A stretch of DNA of 37,143 bases from Tissierella sp. (GTDB lineage Bacteria; Bacillota; Clostridia; Tissierellales; Tissierellaceae): positions 1-37,143 of the forward strand of contig NZ_JARIEF010000063.1 of NCBI RefSeq assembly GCF_029266915.1, written 5' to 3'. The translations under genes were made by a program, and so were the position numbers. Positions 29,829-37,143 of the stretch are shown one piece after another. The stretch's first letter is position 1; each line of letters opens with the position of its first letter. A model generated the notes under the pieces. The model did no database searches. It saw only the letters and a program-made list of their open reading frames with translations, and was not told the DNA's origin.

Positions 29829-30371
29829 ATGAGAAAAAATCCAATTAAAGGCATGAAAAAAATATTATCATTGTTTTTAATAGCCTTATTAATATTTGCA
29901 GGAGGATGTGCTGCTATTGATGAAATAGTGGAGATAGTTTTGCCACAAGATAATCTAGAAGGCATTGGAGAAGATAAGCTTCAAGACGGAACTGGTGACG
30001 AAATCCTCCAAGATGATAAGATAGATAAAGAAGGGGCCTACACAAGTAAGGAAGATGTAGCGCTTTATTTAAATACATATAGAAAGCTTCCTAAAAATTT
30101 TATCACAAAAAGAGAAGCTAGTGAGCTAGGATGGGAATCCAGCAAAGCTAATCTCTGGGAGGTAACTGATAAGAAAAGCATAGGCGGAGACAAGTTTGGA
30201 AACAGAGAAGGAAGGCTTCCAAAAGCGTCAGGCAGGCAATATTATGAATGCGATATAGATTATGATGGTGGATATAGAGGTGCAAAGAGAATAGTCTACT
30301 CAGATGACGGACTTATTTATTATACAGAAGACCACTATGATAGTTTTAGACTGCTATACGGAGATGAATAG
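29829..30371 (+). CDS. Lipoprotein-type barnase-like ribonuclease
   Basis: This 180-residue protein has a lipoprotein signal peptide (hydrophobic 12-24, lipobox AGGC with Cys27), an acidic linker (about 28-70) and a barnase domain. All four catalytic residues are present at the barnase spacing: Glu140, Arg150, Arg154 and His169, which match E73, R83, R87 and H102. It should cleave RNA outside the cytoplasm and stay tethered to the membrane. The acidic linker is unusual compared with the secreted Bacillus enzyme. A barstar gene follows at once. AGGAG precedes the ATG. Confidence 0.88.
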   Translation: MRKNPIKGMKKILSLFLIALLIFAGGCAAIDEIVEIVLPQDNLEGIGEDKLQDGTGDEILQDDKIDKEGAYTSKEDVALYLNTYRKLPKNFITKREASELGWESSKANLWEVTDKKSIGGDKFGNREGRLPKASGRQYYECDIDYDGGYRGAKRIVYSDDGLIYYTEDHYDSFRLLYGDE

Positions 30372-30372
30372 G

Positions 30373-30669
30373 ATGGGAAAAATGGAAAAAACAGAAAAAA
30401 TAATATTAGATGGAAACTATATGAAAACAAGAGAAAAAACACACGAATATCTTAAGAAAAAACTCCAGCTTCCGGACTATTATGGAAATAATCTGGATGC
30501 CTTATGGGATATCTTAAGTACCTGCAGTGAAGGGATGGATATTGATTTTATAAACAAAGAAAGATTGATAGACTATCTTGGAGAATACGGAAGAACAATG
30601 CTAGAAGTTTTCAAAGATGCAGAGCTTGAAAACAAGTATATAAAATTCCGGGAAAAATCCCTTTTTTAA
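30373..30669 (+). CDS. Barstar-family ribonuclease inhibitor
   Basis: This 98-residue cytoplasmic protein has the barstar core LPDYYGNNLDALWDIL, in which Asp and Trp of NLDALWD line up with the barnase-contacting D35, W38 and D39. It protects the cell from the ribonuclease made by the gene before it. The start is uncertain: ATG 30373 has GGAG at 30360-30363, while ATG 30364 would overlap the barnase stop. The pair is translationally close and probably one operon, which ensures that inhibitor accompanies enzyme. Confidence 0.88.
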   Translation: MGKMEKTEKIILDGNYMKTREKTHEYLKKKLQLPDYYGNNLDALWDILSTCSEGMDIDFINKERLIDYLGEYGRTMLEVFKDAELENKYIKFREKSLF

Positions 30670-30746
30670 GAGATTTTTTAATTTTCAAATCCTAGTTGAA
30701 ATAGATTAAAGCAAGTACAAATATAGACATAGGCTCTATATAGATT

Positions 30747-30782
30747 AAAAGCCCTTAAAGTTTAAAAACTTTAAGGGCTTTT
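30747..30782. terminator. Bidirectional terminator
   Basis: AAAAGCCCTTAAAGTTT (30747-30763) pairs exactly with 30766-30782; T-runs on both strands, between convergent genes. Confidence 0.9.
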
Positions 30783-30805
30783 CTTATAAGGTCTATTTTA
30801 TAGAT

Positions 30806-32608
30806 CTATAAGATATATAATTCTAGATCTTCACTAAATTCCTGGCTTACTTTTTTAAACTCTTCAATATTACGAGTCATCTTTCTTATCTCTTCACTGT
30901 AGATTTGAATATTTGCTGCAGCTTCTTCTGAAGATGCAGAGTTTTCTTCTGCAATAGCGGCAAGAGATTCAATATTTTGAGAAATATCATTCATATTGCT
31001 AGCTTCAAGAGTTAACTCATTTATCAAGCTGGCTATAAGATGGCTTACGTCTTCAATCGAATTTATAGAAAGCATATTTTCTTCAGTTATAGTATTTAAT
31101 TTTATATTTTCATTTTCAAGCACACCATACTGAGTAGAGATATCTCCTACCAAAGTATCTATATTTAATATAAAAGACTCTAGGTTTTGATTTATAGTGT
31201 GAACAGCTTCCTTTGAACCCTCTGCAAGTGTTCTTATCTCAAGAGCAACAACATCAAATCCACGTCCTGCTTCACCAGCTCTTGCCGCTTCAATACTTGC
31301 GTTAAGGGCTAAGAGATTTGTTTGTTCTGCTATCTTCTCAACAGTATCAACTATGCTTCTAACTTCCTCAGCTCTTTTCTGAAGATCTAAACCTTTTGTA
31401 CGAACTCCCGAAAATTGCTCTAATACATTATTTAAACTATCGGATGTAATTTTTAAATCTTCAAATCCTTTGCTTATTGTGCTAACTGAAGATTCAAGTT
31501 CAACCTTACCCTTATTTTCACGCTCTACAACTGAGTTCAAAGAAGAGATAGAGTTATTAAGAGCCTCTGCAACTTGTTCAGTTTCAAAAGCCTGGCTAGT
31601 AGCTCCATCTGCGACCTGATCAACTACAGAAGAAATATCATTGGAGGTAGAACTCATATTGTTAGATATATCACCAAACTTATCTGCAAAAACATTTAAT
31701 TCATCAGTCGTACCCTTGTGTCCTACAAAGTCTGTCTTTATAGATTCTTTGATCTCTCGGATTTTTTCGTTTATTTCTTCAAAACAATCATTTGTACTAA
31801 TATTATGAACTATAGAGAAGTCCTTATTTTTAAGCTCATCTAAGTAGTCATTTATATATTTAATTGGTCTAAAAAGTCCCTTGCTAACAGCAAAAGGAAC
31901 AAGAGCTGAAAGAACCAAAACAGAAACCATAGCAGTATTAGGTGATGCAAACTTTGAAATAAACGCTGCCGGAATTCCTGCAAATAAAAGTGTTGCCAAA
32001 GCTATTTTAGCTTCTAAACTCTTTATAAAGCCAAGTGATAAGGCGTTGTTAAACCAAAACTTCTTCTTGTAATAGATTTCCTCTGGAAATGTGATTCCAA
32101 TCTTTAAAAAATCATCAGTTCTTTCAATTGTTTCTACCTTTACATCTTCTCCAAAATGCTTAGCTGCTCCTTCAAGCATACCGTGGAAATAAGAAAACAT
32201 TCCTCTGGATGAAGAATAAGTCATGTGAGCTGTATACTTATCAATTGGCTGAATATCAAGCAGAGGAGGCTGAGCACCCTTAACCCTTTTAGTAACTACG
32301 ACGTGAATATCGTACATAGCCTGAAGAAAAGAATATAGATTTTTATATCTGAAAAATGCCGGATAAACTTTAGTATAAGTAGCAACATTATGATTTCCCA
32401 TAGTTCTCCACATAGAGTCAGAAGTTTTATTTAACTTTCCTCCTATATACTCTAATATACCTATTGCTTGTTTGTCTGGTATATCCTCTGATGGTAAAAA
32501 AACCTTGTCCTTATCTATACCATTTTTTAATAATGATTCATTTGTAAGATCTTCCCCGTAAAGCTCCCGGCAGGTATAAACCCATGCCGAAACTATAGTA
32601 CCCTTCAT
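30806..32608 (-). CDS. H-NOX domain methyl-accepting chemotaxis receptor (O2/NO sensor)
   Basis: This 600-residue membrane receptor joins an H-NOX heme domain (1-180), two close membrane helices (about 205-250), a HAMP-like linker and an MCP signalling domain whose tip reads [21 protein letters not shown] (cut here at its core). Heme ligand His102 sits in YDIHVVVTK, and the YxSxR motif is Y131, S133, R135. The distal residues that hold O2 in the Thermoanaerobacter (Caldanaerobacter) H-NOX, Trp9, Asn74 and Tyr140, are all present at the same numbers. It should steer motility or another output by oxygen. ATG 32608 is chosen over the in-frame TTG at 32635 because AAGGAG sits before it. No che gene is nearby. 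Confidence 0.92.
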   Translation of the reverse strand: MKGTIVSAWVYTCRELYGEDLTNESLLKNGIDKDKVFLPSEDIPDKQAIGILEYIGGKLNKTSDSMWRTMGNHNVATYTKVYPAFFRYKNLYSFLQAMYDIHVVVTKRVKGAQPPLLDIQPIDKYTAHMTYSSSRGMFSYFHGMLEGAAKHFGEDVKVETIERTDDFLKIGITFPEEIYYKKKFWFNNALSLGFIKSLEAKIALATLLFAGIPAAFISKFASPNTAMVSVLVLSALVPFAVSKGLFRPIKYINDYLDELKNKDFSIVHNISTNDCFEEINEKIREIKESIKTDFVGHKGTTDELNVFADKFGDISNNMSSTSNDISSVVDQVADGATSQAFETEQVAEALNNSISSLNSVVERENKGKVELESSVSTISKGFEDLKITSDSLNNVLEQFSGVRTKGLDLQKRAEEVRSIVDTVEKIAEQTNLLALNASIEAARAGEAGRGFDVVALEIRTLAEGSKEAVHTINQNLESFILNIDTLVGDISTQYGVLENENIKLNTITEENMLSINSIEDVSHLIASLINELTLEASNMNDISQNIESLAAIAEENSASSEEAAANIQIYSEEIRKMTRNIEEFKKVSQEFSEDLELYIL

Positions 32609-32706
32609 TAAACTTCCACTCCTTATTTTAAACAAACTTGTAATATAATCATCGGTCTTAATTCTAAAAGATTAAGTAAAAACGATAAAGTATTTATAAA
32701 ACGCAA

Positions 32707-32747
32707 TAAAAAAAACTTGGATCCCTTAATTTCAAAGAATCCAAGTT
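32707..32747 (-). terminator. Terminator of the small membrane-protein genes
   Basis: On the minus strand AACTTGGAT (32747-32739) pairs with ATCCAAGTT (32722-32714) and runs into an eight-T tract. Confidence 0.82.
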
Positions 32748-32752
32748 CAAAT

Positions 32753-32851
32753 TTACTTATCTAAATTGTTTTTCTTAATAAATGCCTTAGCTCCAAAGAA
32801 CGTTAAGAGCAGTAATAACCAGCTTTTTTTCTTTCCTCTTCTACCCATCAT
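32753..32851 (-). CDS. 32-residue basic membrane peptide
   Basis: Two ATGs (32849-32851 and the next codon) follow a GAGG site. The product starts MMGRRGKKKS, has a hydrophobic stretch WLLLLLTFFGAKAF and ends KKNNLDK. It lies 44 bases downstream of the GlsB-like gene on the same strand and directly before a strong terminator, so it is probably the second gene of that transcript. No family is recognised; the positively charged start and leucine run suggest one membrane helix. Confidence 0.6.
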   Translation of the reverse strand: MMGRRGKKKSWLLLLLTFFGAKAFIKKNNLDK

Positions 32852-32895
32852 TATCAACCTCTTTCTATTTTTTATTTATCTTTTTCCTGTTTATC

Positions 32896-33147
32896 TTATT
32901 TTCTTCTAAACATCTTTAAAATAGCTAATAGAATAATTGCACCAAGTAAGGCTACCATTATTGAATATGGATTTAATCCATAAGCTCCTTCACGATTGAA
33001 GATTCCCATTACAAATCCACCAATCATAGCTCCAACTATTCCTACTACTATATTTGCTATGGCGCCCATAGATTGATCAGTGTTCATTATCTTACTAGCA
33101 ATCCAACCAGCTAAAGCTCCAACTATTATCCAAGCAATAATTCCCAT
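32896..33147 (-). CDS. GlsB/YeaQ/YmgE family membrane protein
   Basis: This 83-residue protein has three short glycine-rich membrane helices and the family pattern IAWIIVGALAGWIASKI, then ANIVVGIVGAMIGGFV, and a basic C-terminus KMFRRK. Such transglycosylase-associated-like proteins are linked with general stress. AAAAGGAG precedes the ATG. Length fits the family. Confidence 0.9.
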   Translation of the reverse strand: MGIIAWIIVGALAGWIASKIMNTDQSMGAIANIVVGIVGAMIGGFVMGIFNREGAYGLNPYSIMVALLGAIILLAILKMFRRK

Positions 33148-33526
33148 AATTATTCTCCTTTTGTAAAAGTATTTTTATAATAACATTTATAATTTTTTTA
33201 TTAACTTATAACACTTATACCCTTAATTTCAAAATTATTCATAAAAACATAAAAAACATAGAAAATAAAAAATATGTATATGTTTTATAGGATTTAGTAG
33301 AACTTATTAGACCTTAAAATCCTATTGAAATAAATTAACACTATACTTTAAGATAAAATTATTAAATCTCAGAAAATTGGAACTTAAGTAGATTTAAAAG
33401 AACTCTAAATAGATCAATCTATAAGATAAAATTTTAATAAAAAGACTTTTAAACATAAAAACATACGTTTGATACTAGCTTAAAAACATGATATAATTTA
33501 AGAAAAGACAAAGAAGGTGAATAATC
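33148..33526. other. Intergenic region with the radical-SAM gene promoter
   Basis: The 379-base AT-rich stretch has no convincing ORF. At its right end TTGATA (33469-33474), a 17-base spacer and a perfect TATAAT (33492-33497) form a strong promoter about 25 bases before the start of transcription of the repair operon. A sequence near 33318 (AAATCCTATTGAAATA) resembles one near 30690, possibly by chance. Confidence 0.7.
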
Positions 33527-34813
33527 ATGGATAAGTTTAAAAAGTTAGAAATCCTATCAGACGCAGCAAAATATGATGTATCTTGCTCATCTAGCGGAAG
33601 CAATAGAAAAAACAAAAAGGGTGGACTAGGCAATGCAAGTTCAGCTGGAATCTGCCACAGTTGGTCGGATGATGGAAGATGTATCTCCCTTCTGAAGATC
33701 TTAATGACTAACTACTGCATCTATGACTGTTTATATTGTGTAAATAGAGTTTCCAACGATCTGCCAAGAGCTCAGTTTACTCCTCAAGAAATAGTAGACT
33801 TAACTATAGAATTTTATAAGAGAAACTATATAGAGGGGCTGTTTTTAAGCTCAGCTGTCTTTAAAAGTCCCAACTACACCATGGAAATGATTCTAAAGGT
33901 TGTAAAGACCTTAAGAGAAGAAGAAAACTTTAACGGATACATTCATACTAAAACTATTCCCGGAGCCGATGATAAGCTAGTAGACGAGGTAGGAAGGTAT
34001 GTTGACCGGATGAGCGTCAACATAGAATTGCCTTCTGAAAATGGACTGAAAATGTTAGCTCCGAAAAAGACCAAGGCTGATATAATAAAGCCCATGAATT
34101 TTATAGATAAGAACATAATTAAAAATAGAGAAGAGAAAAAAATATTCAAATCCACACCCAATTTTGTGCCCGCAGGGCAGACAACTCAAATGATAATAGG
34201 GGCAACGGATGATACGGATTTTAATATACTAAACCTTTCTGAAAATTTATATAGCAAGCTAAATCTAAAAAGGGTATACTACTCAGCCTTTATACCGGTG
34301 GCAACCCACTCAAATCTACCCGTCATAAACTCACCGCCCTTAGTAAGAGAAAATAGGATTTACCAGGCTGACTGGCTGCTTAGGTTTTATAAATTTGAAG
34401 CTAAAGAGCTTCTAGACGCGGCCAATCCAAACTTTGATCTAGAACTAGATCCAAAATGTGACTGGGCACTTAGAAATATTCATCTTTTCCCAGTAGAGAT
34501 AAACCGGGCCGACTATAATACGCTCCTAAGAATACCAGGCGTGGGAGTAAAGTCAGCAAGACGCATCATGCAGGCTAGAAAATTTACCAAACTAGACTTT
34601 GAAGATCTTAAAAAACTGGGCATAGTTCTTAAAAGAGCCCAGCATTTTATAACCTGCAAGGGAAAGTATGCAGGTCTAAAAGACTTAAACCCTGAAATTA
34701 TAAGAAGGCAAATAATAAATCCCTTTAAAAATGGAAGAGATACAAGACAGATAACCATGTTTGATGAAGTTAAGTTTGAAGACAAGCTTATAGAAATAGG
34801 AGGACAACTATGA
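33527..34813 (+). CDS. Radical-SAM putative DNA modification/repair protein (TIGR03916 type)
   Basis: This 428-residue protein has the radical-SAM cluster motif CIYDCLYC (Cys64, Cys68, Cys71), which binds a 4Fe-4S cluster and S-adenosylmethionine. Extra cysteines (20, 43, 52) lie before it. YIHTKTIPGA and NIELPSENG follow in the barrel, and the C-terminus carries a helix-hairpin-helix, LLRIPGVGVKSARRIMQAR (about 333-352), a DNA-binding element. The family is widespread in clostridia, is named for putative repair, and has no proven substrate. The next gene overlaps by four bases (ATGA) and is its usual partner. AAGGTG precedes the ATG. Confidence 0.88.
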   Translation: MDKFKKLEILSDAAKYDVSCSSSGSNRKNKKGGLGNASSAGICHSWSDDGRCISLLKILMTNYCIYDCLYCVNRVSNDLPRAQFTPQEIVDLTIEFYKRNYIEGLFLSSAVFKSPNYTMEMILKVVKTLREEENFNGYIHTKTIPGADDKLVDEVGRYVDRMSVNIELPSENGLKMLAPKKTKADIIKPMNFIDKNIIKNREEKKIFKSTPNFVPAGQTTQMIIGATDDTDFNILNLSENLYSKLNLKRVYYSAFIPVATHSNLPVINSPPLVRENRIYQADWLLRFYKFEAKELLDAANPNFDLELDPKCDWALRNIHLFPVEINRADYNTLLRIPGVGVKSARRIMQARKFTKLDFEDLKKLGIVLKRAQHFITCKGKYAGLKDLNPEIIRRQIINPFKNGRDTRQITMFDEVKFEDKLIEIGGQL

Positions 34814-35547
34814 TAGTTTACATCCATGACGGAAGTTTTGATGGACTCTTGACATCTATCTACCAGGCCTTCTACTCCGATGAGAAACCAGTAGATATAG
34901 TTCGAGAAGAAGACTATAGGGAAAACTTTTTATTGGAAAAGATCTATATAGAAACAGACTCAGAAAAAGCTAGTAAGGTTTATAGTGCTATAGAAAACAA
35001 AATCTCTCCAAGTGTTCTTAAAAGAGTTTTTTACACCTATCTCTCAGAACTTCCAGAATCCGGTAAGCTTATCTTGGACTATCTACAGTTAGGTTTTAAA
35101 ATAGGAGCAGATGTAGACTTGCACCTAACACAAGATAGTGTGCTTAGGATAGATAACATTGCCAAAAAAGTAGGTAAGGAGCGCCATAGAGTCACTGGAC
35201 TTTTAAGATTTAAAAAGATAAAAGAAGATCTGCTTTACGCAAGAGTAGAACCTGATTACAATGTAGTAGCCTTAGTTGCGCCTCACTTTAAAGAGCGGAT
35301 GAGCTCGGAGAATTTTATAATCCATGATACCAAAAGAGCTATAGCAGTTTTCTATAACAAAAAAGAATGGATAGTAAAAGACTTAGAAACACCACAAGAC
35401 TTTAGGGTTAAAGATCAAGAAGAGGTCTATGAAGACCTATGGAAGACCTACTTCAATGCCATAAGCATAAGCAAAAAAGTTAACCCTAAACTTCAAAGAA
35501 GAAATATGCCCATGAGATATTGGAAATATCTGACTGAAAAACAATAA
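34810..35547 (+). CDS. Partner DNA-repair protein (TIGR03915 / DUF4130)
   Basis: This 245-residue protein starts MIVYIHDGSFDGLLTSIYQAFY, the standard opening of the DUF4130 family, and contains VTGLLRFKKI, APHFKERM, and WIVKDLETPQDF motifs. The C-terminus RRNMPMRYWKYLTE is typical. It follows the radical-SAM gene with an ATGA overlap and a GGAGG site in the radical-SAM end, so both are made together. DUF4130 is related to uracil-DNA-glycosylase-linked proteins; its reaction is not known. The pair probably repairs or modifies DNA. Confidence 0.87.
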   Translation: MIVYIHDGSFDGLLTSIYQAFYSDEKPVDIVREEDYRENFLLEKIYIETDSEKASKVYSAIENKISPSVLKRVFYTYLSELPESGKLILDYLQLGFKIGADVDLHLTQDSVLRIDNIAKKVGKERHRVTGLLRFKKIKEDLLYARVEPDYNVVALVAPHFKERMSSENFIIHDTKRAIAVFYNKKEWIVKDLETPQDFRVKDQEEVYEDLWKTYFNAISISKKVNPKLQRRNMPMRYWKYLTEKQ

Positions 35548-35549
35548 AG

Positions 35550-35582
35550 CTTCTTAGAAATATATTTCTAAGAAGTTTTTTT
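35550..35582 (+). terminator. Intrinsic terminator of the repair operon
   Basis: CTTCTTAGAAAT (35550-35561) pairs with ATTTCTAAGAAG (35564-35575), followed by seven T. Confidence 0.92.
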
Positions 35583-35663
35583 ACTATTAAGTGTCTATAA
35601 AAGGGTATATATAACTTAACTATGACTATAAGAAAGCAATAAATATAAAAAGGTGGTGGGATC

Positions 35664-36266
35664 TTGAAAAAGAATAAAGTTATAATATTTATACTTGGAG
35701 CTATGAGTTTTACTGTTTCGCAGGTTTTCTTAAGAATGCCCCTCTTAAATTTTCTTATGAAAACCAGCCAGTTTAACCTATTACAAGTCCTATATCCCCT
35801 AGTTTTTGGAATAGGCATAGCTTTTTCAGCAGGCCTATTTGAAGAGAGTTTTAGGTTTATATTTAAAAACTACCTGCTCAGACCAGATCGAACAAGCATA
35901 TCTGAACCTATTATCTTTGGCCTTGGGCATGGACTTACAGAAGCAGTCATTTTGCTTGGACCCTATCTTACAAGCGTAGCAATAGAAGATCTAACATTTG
36001 CTATCTTAGAGAGAGTATTTGCCATAACTATTCATGTAGGACTCAGTGTAGTAGTCTGGAATGGATTCCAAAAGGATAAGAAGATAAAATATCTACTCCT
36101 AGCTATAATAATCCACGGAGCTACTAACTCACTTATACCTATAATGATAATATTTGTAAATTCTATTTTATGGATCGAAGCAGCCTTAGGATTAGTTGCA
36201 ATTATTATGATAACATATGTATTAAGATCAAAAAGATTATATATTCAGGAGGAGGAGAAGATATGA
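35664..36266 (+). CDS. YhfC-family intramembrane metalloprotease-like protein
   Basis: This 200-residue protein has about six membrane helices and conserved-looking residues: FEESFRF (about 65-71), GLGHGLTEAV (about 89-98), AITIHVGLSVVVW (about 117-129) and IIIHGATNS (about 147-155). Glu-Glu with several His suggests a CPBP-like or YhfC intramembrane protease; activity is inferred. The start is TTG at 35664, after GGTGGTGGG. It overlaps the following lipoprotein gene by ATGA (36263-36266), so they probably work together at the membrane. Confidence 0.72.
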   Translation: MKKNKVIIFILGAMSFTVSQVFLRMPLLNFLMKTSQFNLLQVLYPLVFGIGIAFSAGLFEESFRFIFKNYLLRPDRTSISEPIIFGLGHGLTEAVILLGPYLTSVAIEDLTFAILERVFAITIHVGLSVVVWNGFQKDKKIKYLLLAIIIHGATNSLIPIMIIFVNSILWIEAALGLVAIIMITYVLRSKRLYIQEEEKI

Positions 36267-36682
36267 AAAAAATGAAAATTGGATGGATTTTAGGACTTTG
36301 TATGATAATGAGCTTTAGCCTTTTAACAGCTTGTTCTAAAGCAAGCTTGAATGAAGGATTTGATGAAGGTCAAGTAAAACTAGCAGCAGAAGAAGTGATA
36401 GATCTAGTAAACAAAGAAGACAGCGAAAAAATTCTAGCTATGAGCTCAGATGAGATGCGTTCAGCTCTAAGTGAAGAGGTATTGGCTAGTATCTATAAAG
36501 ATATGGAGGGAGCAGGAGACTTTAAAGCTATAAAGAGTCAAAGCATAGGTGGGCACAAAGATAAAGATAGTGAAGAAGAGTTTGCAATTGCTTCTGTTTT
36601 GGCCGAGTATGAAAATAAAAACTATACTTTTACAATTACCTTTACTAAAGATATGAAATTAGCAGGAATCTTTTATAAATAA
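36263..36682 (+). CDS. DUF3887-like lipoprotein
   Basis: This 139-residue lipoprotein has a signal peptide (about 5-21) with lipobox LLTAC (Cys22). The mature part has AAEEVIDLVNKEDSEKILAM and a C-terminal sheet YTFTITFTKDMKLAGIFYK, typical of DUF3887. It is placed on the outer face of the membrane and translated with the YhfC-like gene. AGGAGGAGG is just upstream of ATG 36263. Function unknown. Confidence 0.75.
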   Translation: MKKMKIGWILGLCMIMSFSLLTACSKASLNEGFDEGQVKLAAEEVIDLVNKEDSEKILAMSSDEMRSALSEEVLASIYKDMEGAGDFKAIKSQSIGGHKDKDSEEEFAIASVLAEYENKNYTFTITFTKDMKLAGIFYK

Positions 36683-36789
36683 TAAGAAGATAGAGTAAAT
36701 AGAAAATTTTAGTATATGATTAAATAAAGATAGTTAGTTCAAACAAGATATGGACATCAATCTAACAATAGATTGTTAAATCCATCCAT

Positions 36790-36846
36790 ATACTCCCTTA
36801 TAATATTAAGATCTTTAAAACTTATATTATAAGGGAGTATTTTTAT
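36790..36846. terminator. Terminator with a long stem
   Basis: ATACTCCCTTATAAT (36790-36804) pairs with ATTATAAGGGAGTAT (36826-36840) across 21 bases, followed by TTTTAT. Confidence 0.8.
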
Positions 36847-36887
36847 ATTCAAATCTTCATTTATAAAAGATTTGTTGTAAAATACTA

Positions 36888-36917
36888 TTGACATTACTAC
36901 AAATGTAGTGGTAATAT
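36888..36917 (+). promoter_or_regulatory. Promoter with a BlaI/MecI/CopY-type operator
   Basis: TTGACA (36888-36893) is followed by ACTACAAATGTAGT (36896-36909), a perfect palindrome with the TACA-NN-TGTA core of BlaI/CopY operators; it fills the spacer before TAATAT (36912-36917). The repressor encoded next would block its own transcription. Confidence 0.82.
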
Positions 36918-36967
36918 TAATTTAAGTTAATATAAGCGACAGATTTAGAAAAAAGGAGATGATTCTT

Positions 36968-37143
36968 GTGCAAAAGCTATCAGAGAGCGAGCTATCTATA
37001 ATGATGAAAATATGGGAGCTAGATAAACCTCTATACTTAGAAGAAATTGTAAATTCATTAGAAGAATATAACTGGGCAGAGAGTACAGTTAGAAATTTTT
37101 TAACTAGAATAATAGATAAGGGCTACTTAAAAGTAGAAAAAGA
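36968..37143 (+). CDS. BlaI/MecI/CopY-family repressor, N-terminal part (cut by window edge)
   Basis: The window ends after 58 codons. The start is GTG 36968 after AAAGGAG. LSESELSIMMKIWELDKPLYL and WAESTVRNFLTRIIDKGYL form the winged-helix DNA-binding domain of this family. Bacterial members are released by proteolysis (BlaR1/MecR1) or by copper; which applies here depends on the genes beyond 37143. The palindromic operator just upstream supports autoregulation. Confidence 0.88.
   Translation, partial: MQKLSESELSIMMKIWELDKPLYLEEIVNSLEEYNWAESTVRNFLTRIIDKGYLKVEK

Noticed and set aside
30304-30372. Upstream start for barstar at 30304
   Set aside because: It would run through most of the barnase active-site end, has no ribosome site, and the added residues do not resemble barstar.
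32609-32635. TTG start nine codons upstream for the H-NOX receptor
   Set aside because: The AAGGAG site lies inside those codons, and only ATG 32608 gives the exact H-NOX numbering.

Overview
The window is low-GC, AT-rich chromosomal DNA of the Bacillota type, most like an anaerobic member of Clostridia. Supporting signs are A/T-rich codon use, frequent TTG and GTG starts behind strong AGGAGG-type ribosome sites, a selenocysteine peroxiredoxin, an H-NOX/chemotaxis receptor fusion, and TIGR03916/TIGR03915-type radical-SAM DNA-repair genes. Peptostreptococcales/Tissierellales would fit, but that placement is inference. I saw no phage, insertion sequence, CRISPR array, rRNA or tRNA.

Layout. 0-5.2 kb: the 5' end of a flavoprotein disulfide reductase, an ECF sigma factor with an RsgI-like membrane anti-sigma factor that has a very acidic tail, a VTC/DUF4956 polyphosphate-type pair, a 30-residue membrane peptide, a CBS-domain protein and a zinc-ribbon protein. 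5.2-9.5 kb: a cation diffusion facilitator, two small genes, an ABC-F ATPase and a DsrE-like protein. 9.5-14 kb, a redox block: a PerR-like Fur-family repressor divergent from a selenocysteine peroxiredoxin (in-frame UGA followed by a SECIS-like hairpin), a second DsrE-like protein, a nitrilase-like hydrolase and a FAD/NAD(P)-binding protein. 14-19.5 kb: a choloylglycine-hydrolase-family enzyme, a two-component pair whose response regulator carries an in-frame TAA, a small membrane protein, and a second ECF sigma/anti-sigma operon behind a likely self-recognised ECF promoter. 20.5-25 kb: a five-gene operon of cysteine-less HMA-like modules around a P1B-type ATPase, which resembles ferrosome (fez) clusters. 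25-26.5 kb: three UspA paralogues. 26.6-30.7 kb: an ornithine-cyclodeaminase-family enzyme, an UPF0316/DUF2179 membrane protein behind a leader with its own terminator, a formimidoylglutamase-like enzyme, and a lipoprotein barnase with barstar. 30.8-33.1 kb (minus strand): an H-NOX/methyl-accepting receptor and two small membrane proteins. 33.5-37.1 kb: the radical-SAM repair pair, an intramembrane-protease-like protein with a DUF3887 lipoprotein, and the start of a BlaI-family repressor with its operator.

How the parts fit. Much of the window concerns oxygen, peroxide, metal and envelope stress in an anaerobe. PerR and the selenoperoxiredoxin would handle peroxide. The H-NOX receptor keeps every residue known to stabilise heme-bound O2. 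The putative ferrosome operon would store iron, and its 5' end carries the same ATTGTAAT half-site as the perR/prxU operator. The most interesting items are the HMA-module/P1B-ATPase operon, the selenoperoxiredoxin that has lost the usual resolving cysteine, the H-NOX receptor, a paired GTGACTAAGTCAC-type dyad, the nonsense codon in the response regulator, and the attenuator-like leader at 27.7 kb.
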